Below are positions 19,077 to 28,500 of a stretch of DNA of 64,000 nt, one piece after another. The first letter of the stretch is position 1; each line of letters starts with the position of its first letter. This DNA comes from Paraburkholderia silviterrae (lineage in GTDB: Bacteria > Pseudomonadota > Gammaproteobacteria > Burkholderiales > Burkholderiaceae), in NCBI RefSeq assembly GCF_004353915.1, contig NZ_SMRP01000003.1:1-64000 (forward strand), written 5' to 3'. The position numbers and the translations under genes were made by a program. The notes under the pieces were generated by a model, which saw only the letters and a list, made by a program, of their open reading frames with translations, did not search any database and was not told where the DNA came from.

Positions 19077-21518
19077 GTGAGCAATCTCAATATTCGCAAG
19101 GTGGCCGTGCTCGGCGCCGGCGTGATGGGCGCGCAAATCGCGGCGCACCTGATCAACGCGCGCGTGCCCGTGCTGCTGTTCGATCTGCCCGCGAAAGAAG
19201 GTCCCAAGAACGCCATCGCGCTCAAGGCGATCGAGAACCTGAAGAAGCTCTCGCCCGCGCCGTTCGGCGTGAAGGACGACGCGCAGTACATCACGCCGGC
19301 GAACTACGAAGACGACATCGCGAAGCTCGCGGAGTGCGACGTGGTGATCGAGGCGATCGCCGAGCGCATGGACTGGAAGCACGATCTCTACAAGAAGGTC
19401 GCACCGCACCTCGGCCCGAACGCGATCTTCGCGTCGAACACGTCGGGTCTGTCGATCACGGAGCTGTCGCAAGGCTTTGACGATGCACTGAAAGCGCGCT
19501 TTTGCGGCGTGCACTTCTTCAATCCGCCGCGCTACATGCACCTCGTCGAGCTGATCCCGACGACGCACACGCAGCCCGAAATCCTCGACCAGCTCGAAAC
19601 GTTCCTCACGAGCGTGGTGGGCAAGGGCGTGGTGCGCGCGAAGGATACGCCGAACTTCATCGCGAACCGCGTGGGCATTTTCTCGATCCTCGCGGTGATC
19701 GCGGAGGCGAAGAAGTTCGGCCTGCGCTTTGACGAAGTCGACGACCTCACCGGCAGCCGTCTGGGCCGCGCGAAGTCGGCAACGTTCCGGACTGCTGACG
19801 TCGTGGGTCTCGACACCATGGCGCACGTCATCAAGACGATGCAGGACAACCTCAAGGACGATCCGTTCTTCCCGGTCTACGAGACGCCGGCGGTGCTGGC
19901 CGCGCTCGTGCAGAAGGGCGCGCTCGGCCAGAAGACGGGCGGCGGTTTCTATCGCAAGGAAGGCCGTGCGATCAAGGTGCTCGACGCCGACAAGGGCGAG
20001 TACGTCGATGTGGGCGGCAAGGCAGACGAGCTGATTGGCCGCATCCTCAAGCGTCCGCCCGCCGAGCGCCTGAAGCTGCTGCGCGAGACGCAGCACCCGC
20101 AGGCGCAGTTCCTGTGGTCGATCTTCCGCGACGTGTTCCACTACATCGGCGTGCATCTGCAGTCGATCGCCGATAACGCGCGCGACGTCGATCTCGCGAT
20201 CCGCTGGGGCTTCGGCTGGAACGAAGGCCCGTTCGAAGGCTGGCAGGCCGCGGGCTGGAAGCAGGTGGCCGAGTGGGTCAAGGAAGACATCGACGCGGGC
20301 AAGGCGCTTTCCAACGCACCGCTGCCGGCATGGGTGTTCGAAGGCCCTGTCGCCGAAAACGGCGGCGTGCATGGCGCCCAGGGTTCGTGGTCGGCCGCTG
20401 AGGCGCGCTTCGTGCCGCGCTCGAATCTGCCGGTGTACGAGCGCCAGGTGTTCCGCGCTGGGCTGCTTGGCGAGACGGACGCGCGCGACCCCAAGACCTT
20501 CGGCAAGACGCTGTTCGAGAACGAACATCTGCGCGCGTGGACCGATGACCGCGCGGGCGAGGACGACGTCGTCATCGTCTCGTACAAGAGCAAGATGAAC
20601 ACGATGGGCCCGGGCGTGCTCGACAGCCTCGTGAAGGCCATCGAGATCGCCGAGGACGGCTACAAGGGCGTCGTGATCTGGCAGCCGACGTCGCTGAAGC
20701 TCGGCGCGCCGGGCGGCCCGTTCTCGGCGGGCGCGAATCTCGAAGAGGCCATGCCCGCCTTCATGATGGGCGGCGCCAAGGGCATCGAGCCGTTCGTGAA
20801 GAAGTTCCAGGACACGATGCTGCGCGTGAAGTACGCGAATGTGCCGGTCGTCGCTGCAGTGTCGGGCATCGCGCTCGGCGGCGGCTGCGAAATCATGCTG
20901 CACAGCGCCAAGCGCGTGGCGCACATCGAGAGCTACGTCGGCCTCGTGGAAGTGGGCGTGGGTCTCGTGCCTGCGGGCGGCGGCTTGAAGGAAGCCGCGC
21001 TGCGTGCAGCGGATGCCGCGCAAGCGGTCGGCGCGATGCCGAGCGATCTGCTCCGGTTCCTGCAGAAGTCGTTCGAGAACGCGGCGATGGCCAAGGTCTC
21101 GGGATCGGCGCTCGAGGCGCGCGCGATGGGCTATCTGAAGCCGTCCGACACGATCGTCTTCAACGTGTTCGAGCTGCTCGACACGGCGAAGAAGGAAGCG
21201 CGTGCTTTGTCGGCCGCCGGTTATCGTCCGCCGTTGCGCGCGACGCAGATTCCGGTCGCGGGCCGCTCGGCGATCTCGACCATCAAGGCGTCGCTCGTGA
21301 ACATGCGCGACGGCCGCTTCATCAGCGATCACGATTTCCTGATCGCGAGCCGCATCGCCGAGGCGGTGTGCGGCGGCGACGTCGAGGCGGGCAGCCTCGT
21401 CGACGAGGAATGGCTGCTCAAGCTCGAGCGCCGCGCCTTCGTCGACCTGCTCGGCACTCAGAAAACGCAGGAACGGATCATGGGCATGCTGCAAACCGGC
21501 AAGCCGGTGCGCAACTAA
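19077..21518 (+). CDS. 3-hydroxyacyl-CoA dehydrogenase / enoyl-CoA hydratase fusion (FadN-like)
   Basis: An 813-residue bifunctional beta-oxidation enzyme with the dehydrogenase first and the hydratase last, the reverse of E. coli FadB. The NAD-binding site VAVLGAGVMGAQIAAHL is near residue 9, and the dehydrogenase signature HFFNPPRYMHLVELIPT near 143. A second HAD C-terminal domain follows, and the crotonase domain covers about 500-720 (SGIALGGGCEIMLHSAKR and VEVGVGLVPAGGG). This order matches Bacillus FadN. GGAGGAAC five to eight bases before the GTG at 19077 supports that start. It is followed by the thiolase after 34 bases. Confidence 0.93.
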   Translation: MSNLNIRKVAVLGAGVMGAQIAAHLINARVPVLLFDLPAKEGPKNAIALKAIENLKKLSPAPFGVKDDAQYITPANYEDDIAKLAECDVVIEAIAERMDWKHDLYKKVAPHLGPNAIFASNTSGLSITELSQGFDDALKARFCGVHFFNPPRYMHLVELIPTTHTQPEILDQLETFLTSVVGKGVVRAKDTPNFIANRVGIFSILAVIAEAKKFGLRFDEVDDLTGSRLGRAKSATFRTADVVGLDTMAHVIKTMQDNLKDDPFFPVYETPAVLAALVQKGALGQKTGGGFYRKEGRAIKVLDADKGEYVDVGGKADELIGRILKRPPAERLKLLRETQHPQAQFLWSIFRDVFHYIGVHLQSIADNARDVDLAIRWGFGWNEGPFEGWQAAGWKQVAEWVKEDIDAGKALSNAPLPAWVFEGPVAENGGVHGAQGSWSAAEARFVPRSNLPVYERQVFRAGLLGETDARDPKTFGKTLFENEHLRAWTDDRAGEDDVVIVSYKSKMNTMGPGVLDSLVKAIEIAEDGYKGVVIWQPTSLKLGAPGGPFSAGANLEEAMPAFMMGGAKGIEPFVKKFQDTMLRVKYANVPVVAAVSGIALGGGCEIMLHSAKRVAHIESYVGLVEVGVGLVPAGGGLKEAALRAADAAQAVGAMPSDLLRFLQKSFENAAMAKVSGSALEARAMGYLKPSDTIVFNVFELLDTAKKEARALSAAGYRPPLRATQIPVAGRSAISTIKASLVNMRDGRFISDHDFLIASRIAEAVCGGDVEAGSLVDEEWLLKLERRAFVDLLGTQKTQERIMGMLQTGKPVRN

Positions 21519-21552
21519 GCGGCACGGCACGATAAACGGATCGGAGTTACAG

Positions 21553-22752
21553 ATGAGCAAACAGTTGCAGGACGCATACATCGTCGCCGCGAGCCGCACG
21601 CCCATCGGCAAGGCGCCGCGCGGTGTGTTCAAGAACACCCGCCCCGACGAGCTGCTGGTGCACGCGATCAAGTCGGCGGTTGCGCAGGTGCCGGGGCTCG
21701 ACACGAGCGTGATCGAAGACGCGATCATCGGCTGCGCGATTCCCGAGGCGGAGCAGGGCCTGAACGTGGCGCGCATCGGCGCGCTGCTCGCGGGGCTGCC
21801 GCAGAGCGTGGGCGGCGTGACCGTCAACCGCTTCTGCGCGTCGGGCCTCACGGCGCTCGCGATGGCCGCGGACCGCATCCGCGTGGGCGAAGCCGACGCG
21901 ATGATCGCGGGCGGCTGCGAGTCGATGAGCATGGTGCCGATGATGGGCAACAAGCCGTCGCTCTCGCCGCACATTTTCGATCGCAACGAAGATGTTGGCA
22001 TTGCTTACGGCATGGGCTTGACGGCCGAGAAGGTCGCGGAGCGCTGGAAGGTGAGCCGCGAGGCGCAGGACGCGTTCTCGGTCGAATCGCATCGCCGCGC
22101 GCTGGCCGCGCAACAGGCGGGCGAGTTCAACGACGAGATCGCGCCGTACACGGTGCTCGAACGCTTCCCGGATCTCGCCACGGGCGAAGTGATGGTGAAC
22201 GAGCGCTTGATCGCGCTGGACGAAGGCCCGCGTGCGGAGACTTCGCTCGAAGGTCTCGCGAAGCTGCGCCCGGTGTTCGCGAACAAGGGCTCGGTCACGG
22301 CGGGCAACAGCTCGCAGACTTCGGATGGCGCGGGCGCGCTGATCGTCGTCTCCGAGAAGATGCTCAAGCAGTTCAACCTCACGCCGCTCGCGCGCTTCGT
22401 GAGCTTCGCGGTGCGTGGCGTGCCGCCGGAGATCATGGGCATCGGCCCGAAGGAAGCGATTCCGGCTGCGCTCAAGGCCGCGGGGCTCAAGCAGGACGAT
22501 CTCGACTGGATCGAGCTCAACGAGGCGTTTGCCGCGCAATCGCTGGCGGTGATCCAGGACCTTGGCCTCGATCCGGCGAAGATCAACCCGCTTGGCGGCG
22601 CGATCGCGCTGGGCCACCCGCTTGGCGCGACGGGCGCGATCCGCGCCTCGACGGTCGTGCACGGCCTGCGCCGCCGCAACCTGAAGTACGGCATGGTGAC
22701 GATGTGCGTCGGCACCGGCATGGGTGCGGCCGGCATCATCGAGCGGCTGTAA
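21553..22752 (+). CDS. fadA: Acetyl-CoA C-acyltransferase (3-ketoacyl-CoA thiolase)
   Basis: A 399-residue thiolase that cleaves 3-ketoacyl-CoA with CoA, the last step of the cycle. The nucleophilic cysteine is in VNRFCASGLTALAMAADR near residue 94. The histidine block GGAIALGHPLGATGA is near 350, and the second cysteine is in MCVGTGMGAAGI near 386. It is spaced to work with the upstream dehydrogenase/hydratase, and the acyl-CoA dehydrogenase / HAD-ECH / thiolase set parallels Bacillus fadNAE. A GGAG lies a few bases upstream of the ATG. Confidence 0.94.
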   Translation: MSKQLQDAYIVAASRTPIGKAPRGVFKNTRPDELLVHAIKSAVAQVPGLDTSVIEDAIIGCAIPEAEQGLNVARIGALLAGLPQSVGGVTVNRFCASGLTALAMAADRIRVGEADAMIAGGCESMSMVPMMGNKPSLSPHIFDRNEDVGIAYGMGLTAEKVAERWKVSREAQDAFSVESHRRALAAQQAGEFNDEIAPYTVLERFPDLATGEVMVNERLIALDEGPRAETSLEGLAKLRPVFANKGSVTAGNSSQTSDGAGALIVVSEKMLKQFNLTPLARFVSFAVRGVPPEIMGIGPKEAIPAALKAAGLKQDDLDWIELNEAFAAQSLAVIQDLGLDPAKINPLGGAIALGHPLGATGAIRASTVVHGLRRRNLKYGMVTMCVGTGMGAAGIIERL

Positions 22753-22874
22753 GCGCTTCGGCCTCTAGCGCATAGGCTTTATCGACACGGTTCGCAGGCT
22801 TCACGGTCTGCGGGCCGTTTTTCGTATCGGGCTCGCGAGTACGTCGAGTCCGGCATGGATCTGGAGACAACGAT

Positions 22875-23645
22875 ATGAGCAACGAAATCCTGATCGCGCG
22901 CGAAAACGGCGTGCTGACGATCACCATCAACCGGCCCGAGCGCAAGAATGCGCTCACGCCCGCGATGTATCAGGCGATGGCCGAGGCGCTCGCTGCGGCG
23001 CAAGAGGACGCCGCCGTGCGAGCCGTGCTGCTGCGCGGCCACGCCGAGATCTTCACGGCGGGCAACGACATCGAGGACTTCCTGAAGTCGCCTCCCACCG
23101 GCGGCGATCAGCCCGTGAGCCGCTTCCTGCAAGCCATCGCGACCTTCGAGAAGCCGCTCGTCGCGGCCGTGGCGGGCGCGGCCATCGGTGTCGGCACGAC
23201 GCTGCTGCTGCATTGCGATATGGTCTATGCCGCCGATACGGCGCGCTTCGCCATGCCTTTCGCGCAGCTCGGGCTGTGCCCGGAGGCCGCTTCGTCACTG
23301 TTGCTGCCGCGCGTGGCGGGCTATCAGGGCGCGGCGGAAAAGCTGCTGCTCGGCGAGGCCTTCGATGCGGCGGAGGCGCACCGCATGGGCTTCGTGAACC
23401 GCGTGCTGCCCGCTGCCGAGCTCGAGGCGTTCGTGAGTGCCCAACTGGCGAAGCTCGTCGCGCTGCCCGCTGCGTCGCTGCGCGTGACCAAGGCGCTCAT
23501 GAAGCGCGCGAGCGAGCACGAGATCAAGACGCAGATGGGCGAGGAGTTCGTGCACTTCGGCAAGATGCTGCTCGCGCCCGAAGCGCGCGAGGCGTTCACC
23601 GCCTTCCTGCAAAAGCGCAAGCCGGATTTCAGGCAGTTCGACTGA
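22875..23645 (+). CDS. Enoyl-CoA hydratase/isomerase family protein
   Basis: A 256-residue crotonase-fold enzyme. It has NRPERKNALTPAMY near residue 18, the oxyanion-hole block AAVAGAAIGVGTTLLLHCDMV near 97, and FAQLGLCPEAASSLLLPR near 131, which keeps one catalytic-type glutamate. The first oxyanion segment reads AGNDIEDF rather than the hydratase AGADL, closer to isomerase or PaaG-like members. It is the last gene of the beta-oxidation run and probably handles substrates the fusion enzyme does not, such as double-bond isomers. That division of labour is inference. GGAG lies upstream of the ATG. Confidence 0.88.
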   Translation: MSNEILIARENGVLTITINRPERKNALTPAMYQAMAEALAAAQEDAAVRAVLLRGHAEIFTAGNDIEDFLKSPPTGGDQPVSRFLQAIATFEKPLVAAVAGAAIGVGTTLLLHCDMVYAADTARFAMPFAQLGLCPEAASSLLLPRVAGYQGAAEKLLLGEAFDAAEAHRMGFVNRVLPAAELEAFVSAQLAKLVALPAASLRVTKALMKRASEHEIKTQMGEEFVHFGKMLLAPEAREAFTAFLQKRKPDFRQFD

Positions 23646-23695
23646 GGCGCGGCGCTGCGGCGCGCGCTTTAGCCGGCTTGGCGGGCTTAACCCGC

Positions 23696-24601
23696 TTAAC
23701 CGGCGTCCGGCGCGGCGTTCGCCGCCGTGTCGTAATCGACAAAGCCGGACTCGCGGCAGAAGCTCACGAGCCGCAGCCCGGCGCGCTTCGCAATGGCGAT
23801 GGCGAGCGTCGAGGGCGCCGAGATGGTCGCCACCATCGGGATGCCCACGCGCGCGGCCTTGCGCACCAGCTCGTAGCTCGCCCGGCTCGAGAGGAAGATG
23901 AAGCCCTGCTGCGTGTCGGCGCGCTCGATCACCAACTGGCCGATGAGCTTGTCCAGCGCGTTGTGGCGGCCTACGTCTTCGAACGCGCGCAGGATTGCGC
24001 CGCTCGCGTCGCACCAGGCGGCGGCGTGCAGCCCGCCTGTGAGCTTCGTGAGCGCCTGATGCTGCGGCAGTTCGCGGGCGGCGCGCGCGATGGCGTCCGG
24101 TGCGAGGCGCCCGAGGAAGCCCGTATCGGGCACCGTTTCCGGTTCGAGGTCGAGCAGATCGATGCTCTCGATGCCGCACACGCCACAGCCGCTGCGCCCG
24201 GCCAGGGCGCGGCGCTTTTCCTTCAACTCGACGAACGCTTGCTGCACGACCGTGAGATGGACCTCGGCGTGCGGCAAATCGTCTGAATCCGGCTTCGCGT
24301 ACCAGTAGACTTCGATGTCCTGGATATCGGCGTTGCGTTCGACGATGCCTTCCGAGATGGCAAAGCCCACCGCGAACGCTTCGAGATCGCGCGGCGTGCA
24401 CATCATGACGGCGTGCGAAATGCCGTTGAAGACGAGCGCGACGGGCCATTCCTGGCCCACGTGATCGGCGAGCGTTTCTACCGTGCCGCCGCGGTGGCGA
24501 TGCACGCGCAGCTCGACGGCGCCGGGCTGGCCTTCGGTTTCCAGCGGATTCGGCGCGGCGGCTGCCGCGGTGGGCAAATCAGGGTTCGGGCGGGAATTCA
24601 A
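23696..24601 (-). CDS. fdhD: Formate dehydrogenase accessory sulfurtransferase FdhD
   Basis: About 301 residues. FdhD carries sulfur from the cysteine desulfurase to the molybdenum bis-MGD cofactor of formate dehydrogenases. The functional cysteine pair is in GRSGCGVCGIESIDLLD, and the family blocks VFNGISHAVMMCTPRDLEAF, RAFEDVGRHNALDKLIG and SSRASYELVRKAA are intact. The start is uncertain: the TTG at 24601 has GGAG eight bases upstream, while a TTG at 24667 would give a longer product. It is convergent with the enoyl-CoA hydratase and divergent from the nitrate-reductase-associated gene. No formate dehydrogenase structural gene is in the window. Confidence 0.9.
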   Translation of the reverse strand: MNSRPNPDLPTAAAAAPNPLETEGQPGAVELRVHRHRGGTVETLADHVGQEWPVALVFNGISHAVMMCTPRDLEAFAVGFAISEGIVERNADIQDIEVYWYAKPDSDDLPHAEVHLTVVQQAFVELKEKRRALAGRSGCGVCGIESIDLLDLEPETVPDTGFLGRLAPDAIARAARELPQHQALTKLTGGLHAAAWCDASGAILRAFEDVGRHNALDKLIGQLVIERADTQQGFIFLSSRASYELVRKAARVGIPMVATISAPSTLAIAIAKRAGLRLVSFCRESGFVDYDTAANAAPDAG

Positions 24602-24780
24602 GCGGGGTGCTCCATCAAATTCATGTGCGTCCGCATGCTGCCAGGCGCTTCCTTGTGCGGCGCGCAAGGCGGGGCCGCCGAGGCGTTCGGCGAGGCCGCG
24701 CGGGGATGCTCTTGACGCGGAAGGTTCTAAAATACCTCAAGCGGGCTCCTTTCGCCGCCGTCCAGCTATGCTCCGGCTTT

Positions 24781-24830
24781 GCGTCCGAATGGGTCTGGAT
24801 GGGGCTGGATGGGTCCGGATGTGCTCGGAT
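24781..24830. repeat. Degenerate 10-bp tandem repeat, five units
   Basis: Five consecutive 10-mers follow the pattern G(G/T)G(T/G)C(T/C)GGAT: GCGTCCGAAT, GGGTCTGGAT, GGGGCTGGAT, GGGTCCGGAT, GTGCTCGGAT. The block ends 25 bases before the start codon of the nitrate-reductase-associated gene, in the shared region with fdhD. It is either a regulator-binding array in phase with the helix or a chance slippage repeat. Confidence 0.6.
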
Positions 24831-24855
24831 TGGCCCGCTTCGCGAGGATAACGCC

Positions 24856-25350
24856 ATGGCATTGAACGAAGCTCCGCTGCTGTTCCATTACGAGGTCGAA
24901 TCGTCGGAAGACCTCACCTTTATCCCCATGTGCGTGCGCTTCAATCTGGATCGCTTCGGGTTGCGCATCTCGCTCGCGCAGTGGCAGTTGCTGCCCTACG
25001 AGGACCGACGCCTGCTCGCGCGCTTTCCCGTCGACGAGGACACCGAGATCGAGCCGAATTTCGATCACGCGCTCTTCGAGATGTTACGCACGCATGCCAA
25101 CGTCGAGCCCGAATGGTTCGCGCCCGAGGAGGCGCCCGCGTGGCGGGACGCCAATACCGTGCCGGGCGGCATCGCGAATCAGGCGGCGCTCGCGAACCTG
25201 CGCGCGCCGGCCGTCGACGACTGGGCGCGGCTTGCGCCGTTTCAGCGCTATGTGCTGACCAAGCTCGCACGCAAGCCCGAGGCGAACCACGATTTCGTGC
25301 CGGCGATGCAGGAGTTCGGGCTGGCGGCGCCTCGCCAGGCGGCGCCCTGA
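24856..25350 (+). CDS. Nitrate-reductase-associated protein (Nitr_red_assoc family)
   Basis: A 164-residue soluble protein. It matches the small family found near nitrate reductase genes (conserved FIPMCVRFNLDRFGLRISLAQW near residue 20 and PFQRYVLTKLARKPEANHDFVPAMQEFGL at the C-terminus). The biochemical role is unknown. The ATG at 24856 has GAGG ten bases upstream. It is divergent from fdhD across about 250 bp, so both neighbours point to molybdoenzyme metabolism, though no nitrate reductase is present here. Confidence 0.8.
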   Translation: MALNEAPLLFHYEVESSEDLTFIPMCVRFNLDRFGLRISLAQWQLLPYEDRRLLARFPVDEDTEIEPNFDHALFEMLRTHANVEPEWFAPEEAPAWRDANTVPGGIANQAALANLRAPAVDDWARLAPFQRYVLTKLARKPEANHDFVPAMQEFGLAAPRQAAP

Positions 25351-25527
25351 TCCGTGACATCAGCCGTGCCGTGAGGAGCGCCGCGCCAGGCGCTCGCGCA
25401 TTTTCCTAAAGCCCTTGCCGCTCGTTGCCGTTATCCGGAATGGCGCACCGCGCGCCAGCCTGTCGCGCGCAGGTCGTTAGCAGCCTCTCCGTGCCCGCCC
25501 TACGGGGACGAACGACGTTCGGCATTC

Positions 25528-28500
25528 ATGAATCTTCACTACTCAAAACGGCACCTCATCAACCTGTTGGTCGTTGCGGCTGCCGTGGGCGCAAACGCTT
25601 TCGTGGCCTGGGCGCAGATCGATGCGCAGCGTGAGATCGACCAGCGGGCCGCGCAGGCCGCGCGCGTGCGGCATGATCTGGATCGTTTGCGTAGAGCACT
25701 GGGCAGCGGGCTCGCTGCACTCGGCCGCTTCGAGGCCGACGGCGCAGCCGAACCCCCCGGCGCGCGCGAGGCCCGCGCGGCGGAACTCGACGACACGGCG
25801 CAGGTGCTGCGCGCCGAACTGGCAGCAGACCCCGCGCTGGCGCAGCGCTTTGAGAACGTGGCGGCACAAGCGTCACGGCTCGCCGACGAGATCGACGACA
25901 CGCTCGCTCGCGCACAGGAGCGTCTCGCCGATGCCCGCGTGCAGGCCAGTGCGCAGCAAGCCGAGGCGGCTCACGAAGCGTTGGCGGGGCAAGGCGGCAC
26001 GGCGCAAGCTGGCGGTGTGCGGGATACCGGGTTCGTTGCGGTGGCGCCAGCGCATGGGCGCGACTTGTCGTCGTGGGGCAAGACGGGCGGGTCCGTATCG
26101 AGTCTTGTCGAGTCGTATGCGGGCAAGGCGGGCGTGCTGGCATCGAGTCTTGTCGAGCCGTATGCGGGCAAGCCGGGTGTGCTGGCACCAAGCCTTGCTG
26201 CGCCGTATGCGAACAAACCGGGCGTGTCGGCAGCGAGCCTTGCTGCGCCGTATGCGAACAAACCGGGCGTGTCGGCAGCGAGCCTTGCTGCGCCGTATTC
26301 GACCAAGCCGGGCGTGCCGGCAATGAGCCTTGCTGCGCCGTATGCGACCAAACCGGGCGTGTCGGCAACGAGTCTCGCCTCGCCGTATTCGAGCAAGCCG
26401 GGCACACTGGCATCGAGTCTTGCCGATCCCTATGCGAAAAAGCCGGCACTGCCGGGATCGAGCCTTGCCGAGCCGTACGCGAGCAGCACAACCGTCGCGG
26501 ATACGGCCGCGCAGCCCGCAGTTGCGCCAACCGCGCAACCGGACGTCCCAGCGCAGCCGGTCGCCGCGGATCACGCGCTGGCCGGTGTTGCGCCGTGGGT
26601 CGCGAGCGAATACATCCGCCTCGACACACGCGTCGACCGCGTCGACGCCAGGCTCTCGTCGTTGCAGGGCGAGCAGGATCGCGCGCTTGCCAGCGCGTTC
26701 GCCGAGTCGTCGAGCGCGGGCCGCCGCGCGTCGATTCTGCTGATCGTGACGATGCTCTCGGGCGCGGCGCTCCTCATCTACACCTTTGGTGCACGTGAGA
26801 ACGCCGCACGCGAAAAGCTGCGCGCGCTCGCCGGCATGCGTGCGCGCAACGAGCGCTTCCAGGGTCTGTTCGACGCCCACCCGGTGCCGATGTACGTGTT
26901 CGACCGCGAGACGTTGCGCTTTCTCGCGGTCAATGTGGCGGCGATCCAGCAATACGGCTACAGCGAGGAAGAGTTCCTCGCCATGACGATCCGCGAGATC
27001 CGCCCGGCCGACGACGTCGCGCGGCTCGAACAGCATCTCGCGCGCTCGGACACCCTCACGCAGAACGTGCGCACGATGGCCGGCATCTGGCGCCATGCGC
27101 GCCGCGACGGCTCGCTCATCAGCGCCGACATCTCGCACCATTCGCTCGTTTTCCAGGGCCGCGCGGCGGTGTTCGTGCTCGCCGACGACGTGACCGAGCA
27201 GATCAAGGCCGAGGTCGAGGCGCAGCGCTCCAACCAGATGCTCGAGACGGTGATCGACAACATCCCGCAGCGGATCTTCTGGAAGGACGCGCAATCACGC
27301 TATCTGGGCTGCAACATGACGTTCGCGCGCGACGCGGGCCTGGCTTACCCCGAGCAGATCGTCGGCAAGACCGACGACGACTTGCCATGGCGCGCGTATG
27401 CACTCGCCTGGCATGCGCAGGACCGCGACGTGATCGAATCGGGCCTGCCGCGCATCAACTTCGAAGAAGAGCTGACGATCGACGGCGTGCACCGCACCAC
27501 GCTCACAAGCAAGCTGCCGCTGCTCGACGGCGATGGCCGCGTGATGGGCGTGCTCGGCAGCTACTCGGACACCACCGAGAGCAAACGCGCCGACCTCGCG
27601 CTGCGCCTGCAAAGCCGGGCACTCGACGCCTGCGTCAACGCGATCCTGATCACCGGGCCGGGGCCGGACGGAAGCAACCTGATCGAGTACGCGAATCCCG
27701 CGTTTCGCCGCATCACCGGCTACGATCCGGCCGATGTGATCGGTCAGGACTGCCGCTTCCTGCAACGCGACGACCGCGACCAGGAAGGGCTCATCGCCGT
27801 GCGCCAGGCGCTGCTCGCGAACCGCGAGGTGAGCGCCGTGCTGCGCAACTACCGCAAGGACGGCGCGCTGTTCTGGAATCAATTGCTGATCGCGCCGGTG
27901 CCGGACCTCGACGGCGGCATCACGCACCATATCGGCATCATCAACGACGTGACCGAGCTGATCCGCTATCAGGAGCAGCTCGAATACCAGGCGAACTACG
28001 ACAGCCTCACGCAACTGCCTAACCGCAACCTGCTGCGCGACCGCCTCCAGCAGGCGCTCGTCTCGGCGCAGCGCCACGCGCGCGGCGTGGCCGTGTTGTT
28101 TATCGACCTCGACGGCTTCAAGAACGTCAACGACAGCCTCGGCCACAGCGTGGGCGACCGGCTGCTGGGTGTGGTGGCCGAGCGGCTCACGCGCTGCACG
28201 CGCACGAGCGACACCGTTGCGCGCCACGGCGGCGACGAGTTCGTGATCGTGCTGACGGACACCATCGACGAAAAGTCGCTGATCGGCTGGATGGAGCGTG
28301 CGCGCTCGATGATCTCGGAGCCGGTATGGATCGACGGCACCGAGCTCTACGTGGGCTGCAGCATGGGCGCGAGCGTGTATCCGCAAGACGGCAACGACGC
28401 CGAGGCGCTGCTCAAGAAGGCCGACGTGGCCATGTATCGCGCGAAGGAACTGGGCCGCAACACGTTCCAGTTCTATCAGCCGGAGATGAACGCGAGCGCG

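Noticed and set aside
18963-22001. A 1012-residue minus-strand frame over the beta-oxidation genes
   Set aside because: Antisense shadow of the HAD/ECH fusion and thiolase, both with intact catalytic motifs on the plus strand.
25873-27294. Minus-strand frame through the 45-bp repeats, giving Arg/His-rich repeats
   Set aside because: Tandem repeats whose length is a multiple of three stay open in several frames. Only the plus frame joins the repeats to membrane segments and PAS domains.
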